Source: Roseovarius sp. TE539
GTDB taxonomy: Bacteria > Pseudomonadota > Alphaproteobacteria > Rhodobacterales > Rhodobacteraceae
Direction: 5' to 3'
Length of the DNA: 34,328 nucleotides
Assembly (NCBI RefSeq): GCF_003298505.1
Contig: NZ_QNGB01000033.1
Coordinates: 1-34,328, forward strand
Below the pieces are notes generated by a model. That model did not search any database and was not told where the DNA came from. It worked only from the letters and a program-made list of their open reading frames with translations. This document shows positions 1-8,312 of the stretch, piece after piece. The translations under genes and the position numbers were made by a program. Each line of letters opens with the position of its first letter. The stretch's first letter is position 1.

Positions 1-1
1 C

Positions 2-3000
2 GAAACCGAGACCATCAACGAGGACGGCCAGGCCGCCGGCACCGTGGCCGACGCCACCTCCGATGTCGACGGCGACACCCTCACCCACGCCGTCACCGGC
101 GCGCCCGCCGACGGCACGGTCACCATGGCGGCCGACGGCAGCTACACCTACACACCGGACGCCGATTTCAACGGCACCGACAGCTTCACCTACACCGTCG
201 AGGACGGCAATGGCGGCTCCGACAGCGCGGACGTCACCATTTTCGTTTCCGCGGTTGATGACGCACCGGTTGCACAGGATGAATCCGTTTCGCTTGACGA
301 AGACAGCAGTGTCACCGGTCAACTGGATGCCGATGACATCGACAACAATAACGCCGGGATCACCTTCGCGGTAAATGGTGCCACTCCGGCCGGCCTTACG
401 GTGAACGCGAACGGCAGCTACACGTTCGATGCCTCCGTTTCCGACTACCAGGATCTGGCCGACGGAGAGACGGAGAGTTCGACCCTCGACTACACCGCTA
501 CCTCGAACGGCCTGACCGATACCGGCACCATCGCAATCACCGTAACCGGGACCAATGACGCTCCCGAAATCAGCATCGGGCTTGGCGATTACGGCGGCAT
601 AACCATCGCCGAGACGGATGGCGGCCTGACCGGGGCGGGCACGCTGAGCGTTCTGGACGTCGACCGCGCCGACACGGTCAACGCCACGATTACCGGCGTG
701 ACGGTCACAGGCACTGGCAGTGGGCCCGGACTTCCCGGGCTTGCGACGCTGCAGACAATGCTGAGCCTCTCTCCGGGTCCGGCGATCGGCCCGACCGACA
801 CGTCGGACACCATCACATGGAGTTTTGACAGCGGCGGCGAGGCTTTCGATGTCCTTTCAGTCGGGCAATCCGTGGTACTGACTTACGATATCGAGGCGGA
901 AGACAATCACGGCGGCACAGACACGCAAACGGTGAGTGTGCAAATCAACGGCACCAATGACGCGCCGGTCGCGCAAGACGATTTGACCGTCACGGATGAG
1001 GATACGGTGCTGACGGGCAACCTCTTCGACGACAACACCGCCGGGGTGGATGCAGACCCGGATGGCGATGGTTTCACGATCCATACCGTGGACGGCGCCC
1101 CGCCAGTCTTCGGCACGGCGGTTACGCTTGCCTCCGGCGCGACCCTGACCCTGCAGGCCAACGGCGATTTCACGTTCGATCCGCGCGGGGCCTTCGATTT
1201 TGTTCCCACCGGCGGGTCCAGCGCCGACGGGATAGATTACACCGTCATCGACAGTAACGGCGCGGTGTCCAACGAGGTGCGCGCGAATTTTTCGGTCACC
1301 GGCCTCGATGACGCGCCGGTAATCTCGGTCGCGGATTTCCCGCCTGTCGACGAGGGCGATACCGGCGTGCTGTCCAACGTGACCTTTGATCCGTCCACGG
1401 TTCTGACTGCCAGTGATGCCGATAACGGGGAAACCCCGCAGATCGACCCAGGCTCGCTTTCGATCGCTGCGGCGGGGGACAGCGACACCACCAACACCGC
1501 GCCCTTCAGCATCGGCGCGACCACGGCTGTCGTGGACACGGCCAATTACGATTCCCTCAAGGCAGGTGAGTCCGGCCGTTTCATCCTGTCCTTCGATGTC
1601 GTTTCAGGTGCGCAAATTTCGACCCACAGCTCCGTCATGGAGATTGAAGGTGTCAACGACGCGCCGGTGGCCAATGGCGAATTCGAGCTTATCGACGAGG
1701 ACGACGAGGCCGCCGGCACCGTGGCCAACGCCACCTCCGATGTCGACGGCGACACCCTCACCCACGCCGTCACCGGCGCGCCCGCCGACGGCACGGTCAC
1801 CATGGCGGCCGACGGCAGCTACACCTACACCCCGGACGCCGATTTCAACGGCACCGACAGCTTCACCTACACCGTCGAGGACGGCAATGGCGGCTCCGAC
1901 AGCGCCACCGTCACCATTGTCGTTTCCCCGGTCAATGACGCGCCGGTGGCAGAAAACGTTCTTGTCGAAGGCGACAATAGCGGGGATATTGCCGGCGCCA
2001 TCCCGATCACCGATCCGGACGACACCACCTTCAGCTTCACCTTCCCGAACGGCGGGCCTTCTAAAGGCAGCATCGCCTTTGCTTCGGACGGCAGCTTCAC
2101 CTACACGCCGAACGCCGGTGAAACCGGGTTCGATGATTTCGAGGTGCAGGTGTCCGATGGCGAAGACAGCACGACCGTGGACCTGACCGTCGAGCTAGAG
2201 CAGGACGGCGGGACACAGGCCAGCGAGGGCAATGTCGGCCTGGGCATCAATCTTGAAACGGGGCAGGACGATCCGGCCGGCAGCGCGCGCGTGGAACGCT
2301 CTGCAACACCCATCAACATCATGTTCGCTCTGGATGAATCCGGCAGCATCGGCTCGGGAAATTTTGGCACGATAATAGACGCCGTGAAGGATGCGCTAAT
2401 CGAATTGCGCAGCAAATTCAGCGGAACGCAGACGCAGGTGGATGTCAAGTTTGTTGCCTTTGACACCAGCGCGACATCATCCGCGACCTTCGATCTTTTT
2501 GACAATGTGGACAACAGCGGCGATTTCGATGCCGAGGAAGCGCTCGATGTCATCGAGGCAAACTATAATGGGGGCGGGACGAACTTCCAGCCTCCGCTCT
2601 CGGAGGCCGAAACCTTTCTTGCCGGGGAACCGAATAACGAGGCGAACTTCCTCTACTTCGTGACGGATGGCCAGCCCGGCGACACAACAAGCATCGGACC
2701 GGCACTCGAGTCCCTGCGCACGGCGGTACCGGATCTTGACATCCAGACCTTCGGGATAGGATCAAGCTTTGACCCTACGGTCCTGGAGGACACCTACACC
2801 GAGAACGGAACCGATTACGCCTTTGACAGCGACGGAACCACCGTGGTGATCAACAACGCGACCGAGCTTGGCGCCGCGATCCAGAACACCCCGCTCTTCA
2901 CGGCCGAGCTTGTCTCGTTCGAGTTGACACTGACAAGCGACGGGGTGGATCACGGCGTCATCGCCGACGATACCAGTGACGGTTTCGATGCGCAGGGGCT

Positions 3001-3772
3001 CGACTTCCTGCTGCCCTTTGCCTCGATCGACGGGATCGAAGGGTTGCTCGGTGATCAGAACGATTTCGTGGCCACCACTGTCTTTGATCTCGACGGTGAC
3101 CTTGTTGGAACAACCGGCGATCAGATCACCATCGTCGAAGCCGGGCGCCTCACACGGCCCGATAACGCTGTGACGCTGAACGGGAACCAGGGTGACGACC
3201 TTCTGCTTGGCGGCACGGCCGCGGACACGCTTGACGGCGGCGACGGCAATGACCTCCTGATCGGCGGCGGCGGCAATGACAGCTTGCTGGGCCGCGCGGG
3301 GGACGACCTCCTCGTGCTGGGCGCACCGGCGGGCACGGTTGAGGCCGATGGCGGCACGGGGCGCGACACGCTGAAATTCGACATGGCGGGCGATCTGACA
3401 AGCGATGTGCTGCCCACACTGACCATCACCGATATCGAGGCGCTGGACATGGAGAACGGTCATGCCGACAACAGCCTGTCCCTGACACTGGCAGATATCG
3501 AAGGGCTGTCGTCCGAGCGGGATACCGAACTCGAGGAACTTCTGGGCGGCGCCCTGCCCGACCCTGACAGCGCCACGGTCTATGGCGATTCCGGTGATGA
3601 TCTTGAGCTGACGACCCCGTCAGGGGGGACGATCACGACGAACTCGCCCGGGCCAGGGCCGGTCACCGACGGCAACGGCACGACCTTCGATATCTACCAG
3701 TTCTTGGACGGCTCCAACACGCTGCTGGCCACGCTGGCCGTGGATGATGACGTGAACGTGGTGGTCGCCTGA
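2..3772 (+). CDS. Giant cadherin/VCBS-VWA-RTX adhesin, 3' part (5' end outside window)
   Basis: The frame is open from base 2, so the true start lies upstream; GTG 44 is only an internal codon. The visible part is about 1,257 residues. It starts with tandem Ig/cadherin-like and VCBS-type repeats, each closing with an N/D-D-A-P-V/E motif (near nt 260, 555, 955, 1310, 1660 and 1935). A von Willebrand A domain follows (about nt 2300-2900), with the metal-site motif DESGS at nt 2335-2349. Glycine/aspartate-rich RTX calcium-binding nonapeptides (GGDGNDLLIGG type) span about nt 3180-3320, followed by a short C-terminal region. This order is typical of type I-secreted, surface-exposed biofilm adhesins. 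Calcium binding and secretion are inferred from the family. No ABC exporter gene is in the window. A short GC hairpin near 3803-3820 could help end transcription but lacks a T-run. Confidence 0.9.
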   Translation, partial: ETETINEDGQAAGTVADATSDVDGDTLTHAVTGAPADGTVTMAADGSYTYTPDADFNGTDSFTYTVEDGNGGSDSADVTIFVSAVDDAPVAQDESVSLDEDSSVTGQLDADDIDNNNAGITFAVNGATPAGLTVNANGSYTFDASVSDYQDLADGETESSTLDYTATSNGLTDTGTIAITVTGTNDAPEISIGLGDYGGITIAETDGGLTGAGTLSVLDVDRADTVNATITGVTVTGTGSGPGLPGLATLQTMLSLSPGPAIGPTDTSDTITWSFDSGGEAFDVLSVGQSVVLTYDIEAEDNHGGTDTQTVSVQINGTNDAPVAQDDLTVTDEDTVLTGNLFDDNTAGVDADPDGDGFTIHTVDGAPPVFGTAVTLASGATLTLQANGDFTFDPRGAFDFVPTGGSSADGIDYTVIDSNGAVSNEVRANFSVTGLDDAPVISVADFPPVDEGDTGVLSNVTFDPSTVLTASDADNGETPQIDPGSLSIAAAGDSDTTNTAPFSIGATTAVVDTANYDSLKAGESGRFILSFDVVSGAQISTHSSVMEIEGVNDAPVANGEFELIDEDDEAAGTVANATSDVDGDTLTHAVTGAPADGTVTMAADGSYTYTPDADFNGTDSFTYTVEDGNGGSDSATVTIVVSPVNDAPVAENVLVEGDNSGDIAGAIPITDPDDTTFSFTFPNGGPSKGSIAFASDGSFTYTPNAGETGFDDFEVQVSDGEDSTTVDLTVELEQDGGTQASEGNVGLGINLETGQDDPAGSARVERSATPINIMFALDESGSIGSGNFGTIIDAVKDALIELRSKFSGTQTQVDVKFVAFDTSATSSATFDLFDNVDNSGDFDAEEALDVIEANYNGGGTNFQPPLSEAETFLAGEPNNEANFLYFVTDGQPGDTTSIGPALESLRTAVPDLDIQTFGIGSSFDPTVLEDTYTENGTDYAFDSDGTTVVINNATELGAAIQNTPLFTAELVSFELTLTSDGVDHGVIADDTSDGFDAQGLDFLLPFASIDGIEGLLGDQNDFVATTVFDLDGDLVGTTGDQITIVEAGRLTRPDNAVTLNGNQGDDLLLGGTAADTLDGGDGNDLLIGGGGNDSLLGRAGDDLLVLGAPAGTVEADGGTGRDTLKFDMAGDLTSDVLPTLTITDIEALDMENGHADNSLSLTLADIEGLSSERDTELEELLGGALPDPDSATVYGDSGDDLELTTPSGGTITTNSPGPGPVTDGNGTTFDIYQFLDGSNTLLATLAVDDDVNVVVA
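18..274 (+). repeat. Near-identical intragenic direct repeat in adhesin, copy 1
   Basis: This stretch encodes one cadherin-like module and recurs almost base for base 1,677 bp downstream (about 1695-1951). The two copies differ mainly at their edges. Such similarity between non-adjacent modules suggests recent duplication or gene conversion, and allows repeat loss by recombination. Confidence 0.85.
1695..1951 (+). repeat. Near-identical intragenic direct repeat in adhesin, copy 2
   Basis: Second copy of the module at 18-274, in the same reading frame. The modules between the copies are much more diverged, so these two look recently copied or homogenised. Confidence 0.85.
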
Positions 3773-3896
3773 CCGCCCGATCCGGTTTCGCACCTCCACG
3801 TCCCGGCTTCGCCGGACGGGTGCTCGGCGCCGGGCTGTGGCGACGGCCCACCCGCGAAGGCGGCCATCGCCGGATGTGATCCCGCGGCGCGGCCGA

Positions 3897-4478
3897 TCAG
3901 AACCGGAAGGTGCCGCGCAGTTGCACGGTGGTCGCCTCGACATCCGTTGTGCCGGTGAAATTGTCGAATTCGTGGTACAGGACCTCGCCACCGACGGTGA
4001 ACTGTTCGGTCACGAAATGCTCGTACCCGCCACCGATGAAATAGCCGTCATCGTCACCAGCCACATCCGTATCGGCCCAGGCATAACCGCCGGTGCCGTA
4101 AATCAGGCCGCTTCCGATCTTGTAGCCGCCGCGCAGCTTGGCGCGGAACACCTCCTCGACGTCCAGGCCGCCGACACTGATATCGGCAAAGTCGTAATCC
4201 AGGCCGCCGCCGATGACCCAGCCATTGCCGAGGTCGTGATCGTAACCGCCGACGATACCGCCGATAACGTCATCGCCGCTGCCTCCGGGGCTGAGATCGA
4301 CATCGCCATACCCGATCTGACCACCGGCGTAAAAGCCGGTCCAGTCGGGGCTTGAAGCAACGACCGGCGCAGGCTCCGAGATGACGGGATCGGGCTCCGG
4401 CGTCTCTGCCGAACCTGCGACAACCGGTGCGGCAAGAACCGCGAAGGCAGTGGCGGCAAACGGGGTTTTCATATTCAT
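3897..4478 (-). CDS. Outer-membrane beta-barrel protein (Omp25/Omp31-like)
   Basis: A 193-residue protein. The start is ATG 4478 because a strong AGGAAGGA ribosome-binding site lies about 7 nt upstream; a longer in-frame extension to 4616 has no such support. Residues 1-24 form a signal peptide ending near AGSA, followed by a Pro/Glu-rich linker. Then comes the DWTGFYAGGQIGYG motif typical of alphaproteobacterial eight-stranded surface barrels. Alternating hydrophobic, Gly- and Asp-rich strands continue to the C-terminus, which ends in Phe (GTFRF) as outer-membrane barrels do. The role is likely structural or surface-related; no enzymatic function can be read. It is transcribed alone, convergent with the upstream adhesin. 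Confidence 0.85.
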   Translation of the reverse strand: MNMKTPFAATAFAVLAAPVVAGSAETPEPDPVISEPAPVVASSPDWTGFYAGGQIGYGDVDLSPGGSGDDVIGGIVGGYDHDLGNGWVIGGGLDYDFADISVGGLDVEEVFRAKLRGGYKIGSGLIYGTGGYAWADTDVAGDDDGYFIGGGYEHFVTEQFTVGGEVLYHEFDNFTGTTDVEATTVQLRGTFRF

Positions 4479-4881
4479 GTCATGTTCCTTCCTGAATTCT
4501 GTCCTGTCGGTTCCGGCATCGGGTCGCCTGACGGGGTCGTTTCGGATCGACCGCCCGGGTCCCCTGCATGCGTTTCCCGCTGGGTCGAAACTGTGTCGGC
4601 GATGGCGGGGGATCAAGGATCGGGCCGGTCGCGGCCGGTCAAGAAGAGGTGACCAACCCCTGTTTCAGCGGAGTTTCACCGATCCGCATGTCACCGCTGC
4701 CGACTGGTCCGGGACAACGCCACCCGCAAGCCCCTTGTGCCCGGGCAGATCGGATCCGGCACGGCACCCACCCTTCCCGTCAATGACAGGATCGAACACC
4801 ACCGGCCTTCCGGGTCGTGTTGGGTTCGTTCTGAGACGGTTCTGGCGGGGGGCGGGCGACTCCGATCCGGCGCAACAGGTT
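4479..4881. other. Intergenic region without a recognisable gene
   Basis: About 400 bp between the barrel gene and the DUF1489-like gene. Reading frames here are short, lack ribosome-binding sites and resemble nothing known to me. It probably holds the barrel gene's promoter at its left side and the 3' untranslated end of the DUF1489-like gene at its right side. Confidence 0.5.
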
Positions 4882-5316
4882 TTACCGCACCCCGATCTCG
4901 GCAAGCGCGGCGGAAAGTTCCGCCGGCAGGCTGTCCTCGTCCGCGCGGGGGCCGGCAAGATCGGCCGGTGCGTCCTCGGGCTGAAGATAACGCCAGCCCT
5001 GGAAGGGCCGGCGCCGGGCGGTTGCTGTCGGGATCACCTCCGGATCGAGAACGAAGCCACAACGGCGCACGCCGTCATCACCCGTCACCTCGTCAAACCT
5101 GAGAAGTTTCTGCCGGCACTGCACGACCCCCTGCACCACCCAGTAGATCGAGCCGCCATCCAGTATTTCGGCCGCCCGGCGTGGCCACATGCGGGTAATG
5201 TGCCGCGGCAGACCGTCCGCACCACGGGCACGCGCTTGCTTCTGCCACGCGACAATGCTTTCGACGCTGTCGGATCCGACGCTCAGCTTGATGAGATGCA
5301 ATTTCGACACTGTCAT
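4882..5316 (-). CDS. DUF1489-like family protein
   Basis: A 144-residue protein resembling the DUF1489 family of alphaproteobacteria, recognised by the N-terminal pattern LHLIKLSVGSDSVESIVAWQ and by later Arg/Trp-rich segments (HITRMWPRR, YWVVQG). The start is ATG 5316, with AGGGGGA about 2-8 nt upstream; the in-frame extension to 5346 lacks a better site. No catalytic motif, signal peptide or membrane segment is visible, so a cytosolic protein of unknown function is expected. It is divergent from nrdJ, with 110 bp between start codons, so their promoters probably share this gap. The C-terminal ~40 residues are acidic and likely flexible. Confidence 0.75.
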   Translation of the reverse strand: MTVSKLHLIKLSVGSDSVESIVAWQKQARARGADGLPRHITRMWPRRAAEILDGGSIYWVVQGVVQCRQKLLRFDEVTGDDGVRRCGFVLDPEVIPTATARRRPFQGWRYLQPEDAPADLAGPRADEDSLPAELSAALAEIGVR

Positions 5317-5363
5317 TCCCCCTGAACATATTTTGTAGTGGTTCACGGAGATTCGGCAACCAA

Positions 5364-5392
5364 TTGTGGAACCCCGTGACTTGCGCTATGAT
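5364..5392 (+). promoter_or_regulatory. Possible sigma-70 promoter of nrdJ
   Basis: TTGTGG (5364-5369) and TATGAT (5387-5392) are separated by exactly 17 bp, and lie about 35 bp before the nrdJ ATG. The -10 matches the consensus at five of six positions; the -35 matches only TTG. No cobalamin riboswitch fits between this site and the start. Confidence 0.4.
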
Positions 5393-5426
5393 GTCATGCT
5401 CCCGCCAGGAACAAAGAGTCACCGCC

Positions 5427-7976
5427 ATGGCCCCTTTTACCGCCCCCATTGCCGAGCAGATCTGGAACATGAAATACCGCTTCCCGGCGGATCGCAGCGT
5501 CGAGGACAGCTGGCGCCGCGTGGCCCGCGCCCTGGCGGCCGTGGAGGCCGCGCCGGCGGACTGCGAGGAACGGTTCTACCGGGCACTGGAGGATTTCCGG
5601 TTCCTGCCAGCGGGCCGAATTGTCGCCGGTGCGGGCACCGGGCGCAACGTGACGCTGTTCAACTGCTTCGTCATGGGGACCATTCCCGATGACATGGGCG
5701 GGATTTTCGATGCCCTCCGCGAGGCGGCGCTGACCATGCAGCAGGGCGGCGGGATCGGCTATGACTTCTCCACCATCCGGCCGCGCGGGGCGGGCGTGAA
5801 GGGTGTGGGCGCCGATGCCTCGGGACCGCTCAGTTTCATGGATGTCTGGGACGCGATGTGTCGCACGATCATGTCCGCGGGTTCGCGCCGCGGCGCGATG
5901 ATGGCCACCATGCGCTGCGATCATCCCGACATCGAGGATTTCGTCGCCGCCAAGTCCGATCCGGCGCGCTTGCGAATGTTCAACCTGAGCGTCCTGGTCA
6001 CGGATGCCTTCATGGCCGCGGTGAAGGCGGACGGGCCGTGGGATCTTGTTTTCGACGGCAAGGTCTACAGCACCATTTCCGCCCGCGACCTCTGGAACGC
6101 GATCATGAAGGCGACTTACGATTATGCCGAACCGGGGGTGATCTTCATCGACCGGATCAACGCGATGAACAACCTGCAATACGCGGAAGAGATCGCCGCC
6201 ACCAATCCCTGCGGTGAACAGCCCCTGCCCCCCTACGGCGCCTGCCTGCTCGGCAGCATCAACCTCGCGAGGCTGGTGCGCGACCCGTTCGGTGACGGCG
6301 CGGCCATCGACGACCGCGAACTCGACGATCTGGTCATGACCGCCGTACGGATGATGGACAATGTCGTTGATGTCAGCCGGTTTCCCCTCGAGGCGCAGGC
6401 GCAGGAGGCGCAGGCCAAGCGCCGCATCGGGCTCGGGGTGACGGGGCTGGCCGACGCCCTGCTGATGTGCGGGCTGCGCTACGGCTCGGACGCGGGCGCG
6501 GCCCAGACTGCCGAGTGGCTGCGGCGGGTGGCCCGCGCGGCCTACCTCGCATCTGTCGAACTGGCGCGCGAAAAGGGACCGTTCCCACTGTTCGACCGCG
6601 AGGCCTTTCTGGCCTCGGGCACGATGGCCCGCATGGACGAGGATGTGCGCGAGGCGGTGGCGAAACACGGCATCCGCAATGCGCTGCTGACCTCGATCGC
6701 GCCCACCGGCACGATCAGCCTCTATGCCGGCAACGTGAGCTCCGGGATCGAGCCGGTCTTCGCCTACTCCTACACCCGCAAGGTCCTGCAGAAGGACGGC
6801 ACGCGCACCGAGGAGGAGGTGGTTGACTACGCGGTGCAGGTCTGGCGCGAGAAATTCGGGCAGGACGCCGACCTGCCGGACCATTTCGTCAACGCGCAGA
6901 CGCTTGAACCGCACGCGCACGTGAAGATGCAGGCGGCGGCGCAGGAATGGGTGGACAGCTCGATCTCCAAGACCATCAACGTGCCCGCCGATATCGGCTT
7001 CGAGGCGTTCAAGGACGTCTACATGCAGGCCTGGGACATGGGCTGCAAGGGCTGCACGACGTACAGGCCGAACGAGGTGACGGGAAGCGTTCTGAGTGTG
7101 GGGGAGGACAAGAAAGCGGAACCGCTGGTCGAGAGGCTGGAAAGGCTGATGGCCGCGCGTGATATAAACGCGAGGCAACTCGCCGAGTCTGCTGGGCTTA
7201 ACCCGACGGCCATATACGACATTCTGAAAGGCAAGTCGGCTTCTCCAAAACTTTCGACCCTCGAAAAGATCGCTGCGGCACTGAAGACAGGGGTCGAAAG
7301 CTTGGTCAACGACCCGCCCGACGGCACCGCCGGGCAGCCCCCGGCCGCCCCCCCGGGCGGGGGCTTCACCCCCCCCCGCGGCCGGGCGCTGCCCTCGGAA
7401 TCAGAGAGCCAACCCGAGGATCTCGCCGCCGGGTATGACAATGGCGACGTCATCTACATGTCCGAACCGCTGGAACGGCCCGCGGAGCTGGAGGGTGCCA
7501 CCTACAAGCTCAAGTGGCCCGACAGCAACCACGCCATCTACCTAACTGTCAACGACATCGTCCTCAACGGTCACCGCCGTCCCTTCGAAGTATTCATCAA
7601 CTCCAAGAACATGGAGCATTTCGCCTGGACGGTGGCGCTCACCCGGATGATCTCGGCGGTGTTCCGCCGCGGCGGCGACGTGAGCTTCGTGGTCGAGGAG
7701 CTCAAGGCGGTCTTCGATCCGCGCGGCGGGGCGTGGATGAACGGCAAGTACATTCCGTCGATCCTCGCCGCGATCGGCGGCGTGCTGGAGCAGCACATGA
7801 TCACCATCGGCTTCCTCGAGGGCGAGGGCCTCGGCCTCAAGCAGGACCCCACGGCGGATGTCGTGAACCTCGACCCGCCCCTCGGCCCCGCCTGCCCGGC
7901 CTGCGGACAGTACGACATGCGCATGATAGAAGGCTGCATGACCTGCGCCAGCTGCGGCCATTCCAAGTGTCAATAG
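5427..7976 (+). CDS. nrdJ: Adenosylcobalamin-dependent (class II) ribonucleoside-diphosphate reductase with inserted HTH domain
   Basis: An 849-residue cytosolic enzyme that reduces ribonucleotides to deoxyribonucleotides using B12. The start is ATG 5427. Visible motifs are an N-terminal LFNCFVMG cysteine, the active-site segment NPCGEQPLPPYGACLLGSIN (about residue 260), TSIAPTGTISLYAGNVSSGIEP, GCKGCTTYRPNEVTGS (about 540), and a C-terminal cysteine cluster CMTCASCGHSKCQ for re-reduction. Between the catalytic part and the conserved C-terminal domain (from about residue 678) sits an extra segment. It contains a Cro/C1-type helix-turn-helix (about 567-630: RQLAESAGLNPTAIYDILKG) and a Pro/Gly linker encoded by C-runs. 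The insert uses more A/T-ending codons than the rest of the gene. The 3' end is followed 18 bp later by a Tn7-like transposon, making this the apparent attachment gene. Confidence 0.93.
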   Translation: MAPFTAPIAEQIWNMKYRFPADRSVEDSWRRVARALAAVEAAPADCEERFYRALEDFRFLPAGRIVAGAGTGRNVTLFNCFVMGTIPDDMGGIFDALREAALTMQQGGGIGYDFSTIRPRGAGVKGVGADASGPLSFMDVWDAMCRTIMSAGSRRGAMMATMRCDHPDIEDFVAAKSDPARLRMFNLSVLVTDAFMAAVKADGPWDLVFDGKVYSTISARDLWNAIMKATYDYAEPGVIFIDRINAMNNLQYAEEIAATNPCGEQPLPPYGACLLGSINLARLVRDPFGDGAAIDDRELDDLVMTAVRMMDNVVDVSRFPLEAQAQEAQAKRRIGLGVTGLADALLMCGLRYGSDAGAAQTAEWLRRVARAAYLASVELAREKGPFPLFDREAFLASGTMARMDEDVREAVAKHGIRNALLTSIAPTGTISLYAGNVSSGIEPVFAYSYTRKVLQKDGTRTEEEVVDYAVQVWREKFGQDADLPDHFVNAQTLEPHAHVKMQAAAQEWVDSSISKTINVPADIGFEAFKDVYMQAWDMGCKGCTTYRPNEVTGSVLSVGEDKKAEPLVERLERLMAARDINARQLAESAGLNPTAIYDILKGKSASPKLSTLEKIAAALKTGVESLVNDPPDGTAGQPPAAPPGGGFTPPRGRALPSESESQPEDLAAGYDNGDVIYMSEPLERPAELEGATYKLKWPDSNHAIYLTVNDIVLNGHRRPFEVFINSKNMEHFAWTVALTRMISAVFRRGGDVSFVVEELKAVFDPRGGAWMNGKYIPSILAAIGGVLEQHMITIGFLEGEGLGLKQDPTADVVNLDPPLGPACPACGQYDMRMIEGCMTCASCGHSKCQ
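7120..7450 (+). other. XRE-type HTH plus proline/glycine linker inserted within NrdJ
   Basis: In-frame segment encoding a helix-turn-helix of the lambda-repressor type (LAESAGLNPT-AIYDILKGKS), followed by LSTLEKIAAALKTGVESL, as in small phage-type repressors. It is followed by a low-complexity linker (nt 7330-7390) with C7 and C9 runs. The flanking enzyme sequence resumes as if uninterrupted. The HTH part is less GC-rich than its surroundings. Confidence 0.75.
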
Positions 7977-7989
7977 CTGTCACAACACG

Positions 7990-7994
7990 AACAG
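7990..7994 (+). repeat. 5-bp target-site duplication AACAG (left copy)
   Basis: AACAG directly precedes the left transposon end (TGTAGG..., 7995) and recurs directly after the right end (...CCGACA, 31135) at 31136-31140. A 5-bp duplication is the length made by Tn7/Tn5053-type transposases. Confidence 0.8.
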
Positions 7995-8060
7995 TGTAGG
8001 ACCCACCAAAAAATGACCATTTATGGGGGTTTTTGTCCACTATGACACGGCATTCGTGTC
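7995..8060 (+). repeat. Left transposon end (terminal repeat and likely TnsB sites)
   Basis: Starts with TGTAGGACC. It includes TGACCAT (8014-8020), a motif also found in the right end, and a perfect 6-bp inverted pair GACACG/CGTGTC (8044-8049 and 8055-8060). The same features occur at 31145-31210 in the neighbouring element. Confidence 0.75.
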
Positions 8061-8207
8061 CATCGGCGCCTCGGAATTTTCGAAAATATAGGTAAATCAA
8101 TGGGTTGTTGGATCTGTCGTCTGGCGGCCCATGGCGTCCCTGAACGCACCGTCCCGGTTCGGCGTCTCCCTTGACCGGGAACGCAGTTCCGACGCACGGA
8201 TAGCCCC

Positions 8208-8230
8208 AAGACACCCGGGGTCTTTTCTTC
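8208..8230 (+). terminator. Hairpin plus T-rich tract in the AAA+ gene leader
   Basis: AAGACACCCGGGGTCTT can fold on itself (one mismatch) and is followed by TTCTTCC. It is identical in the second element (31358-31380), although the surrounding leader has diverged. It could end transcription arriving from nrdJ or attenuate the AAA+ gene. Confidence 0.45.
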
Positions 8231-8312
8231 CAATACGCCTGCCGCGGCCTGCGCCGCCGGCAGGGCGGCGTGGCGGCGCTTGCCGCGCGCCGAGCCAGAA
8301 AGGACTCCCCTC

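Noticed and set aside
3795..3825. Terminator after the adhesin
   Set aside because: A GC hairpin exists but has a bulge and no T-run; too weak to list as a separate feature.
5317..5426. Cobalamin riboswitch before nrdJ
   Set aside because: Only 110 bp separate the divergent start codons, too short for a full cobalamin riboswitch, and no B12-box-like sequence was noticed.
5394..7178. 594-codon minus-strand frame opposite nrdJ
   Set aside because: It is the antisense shadow of nrdJ, with His/Arg/Gly-rich content and no domains.
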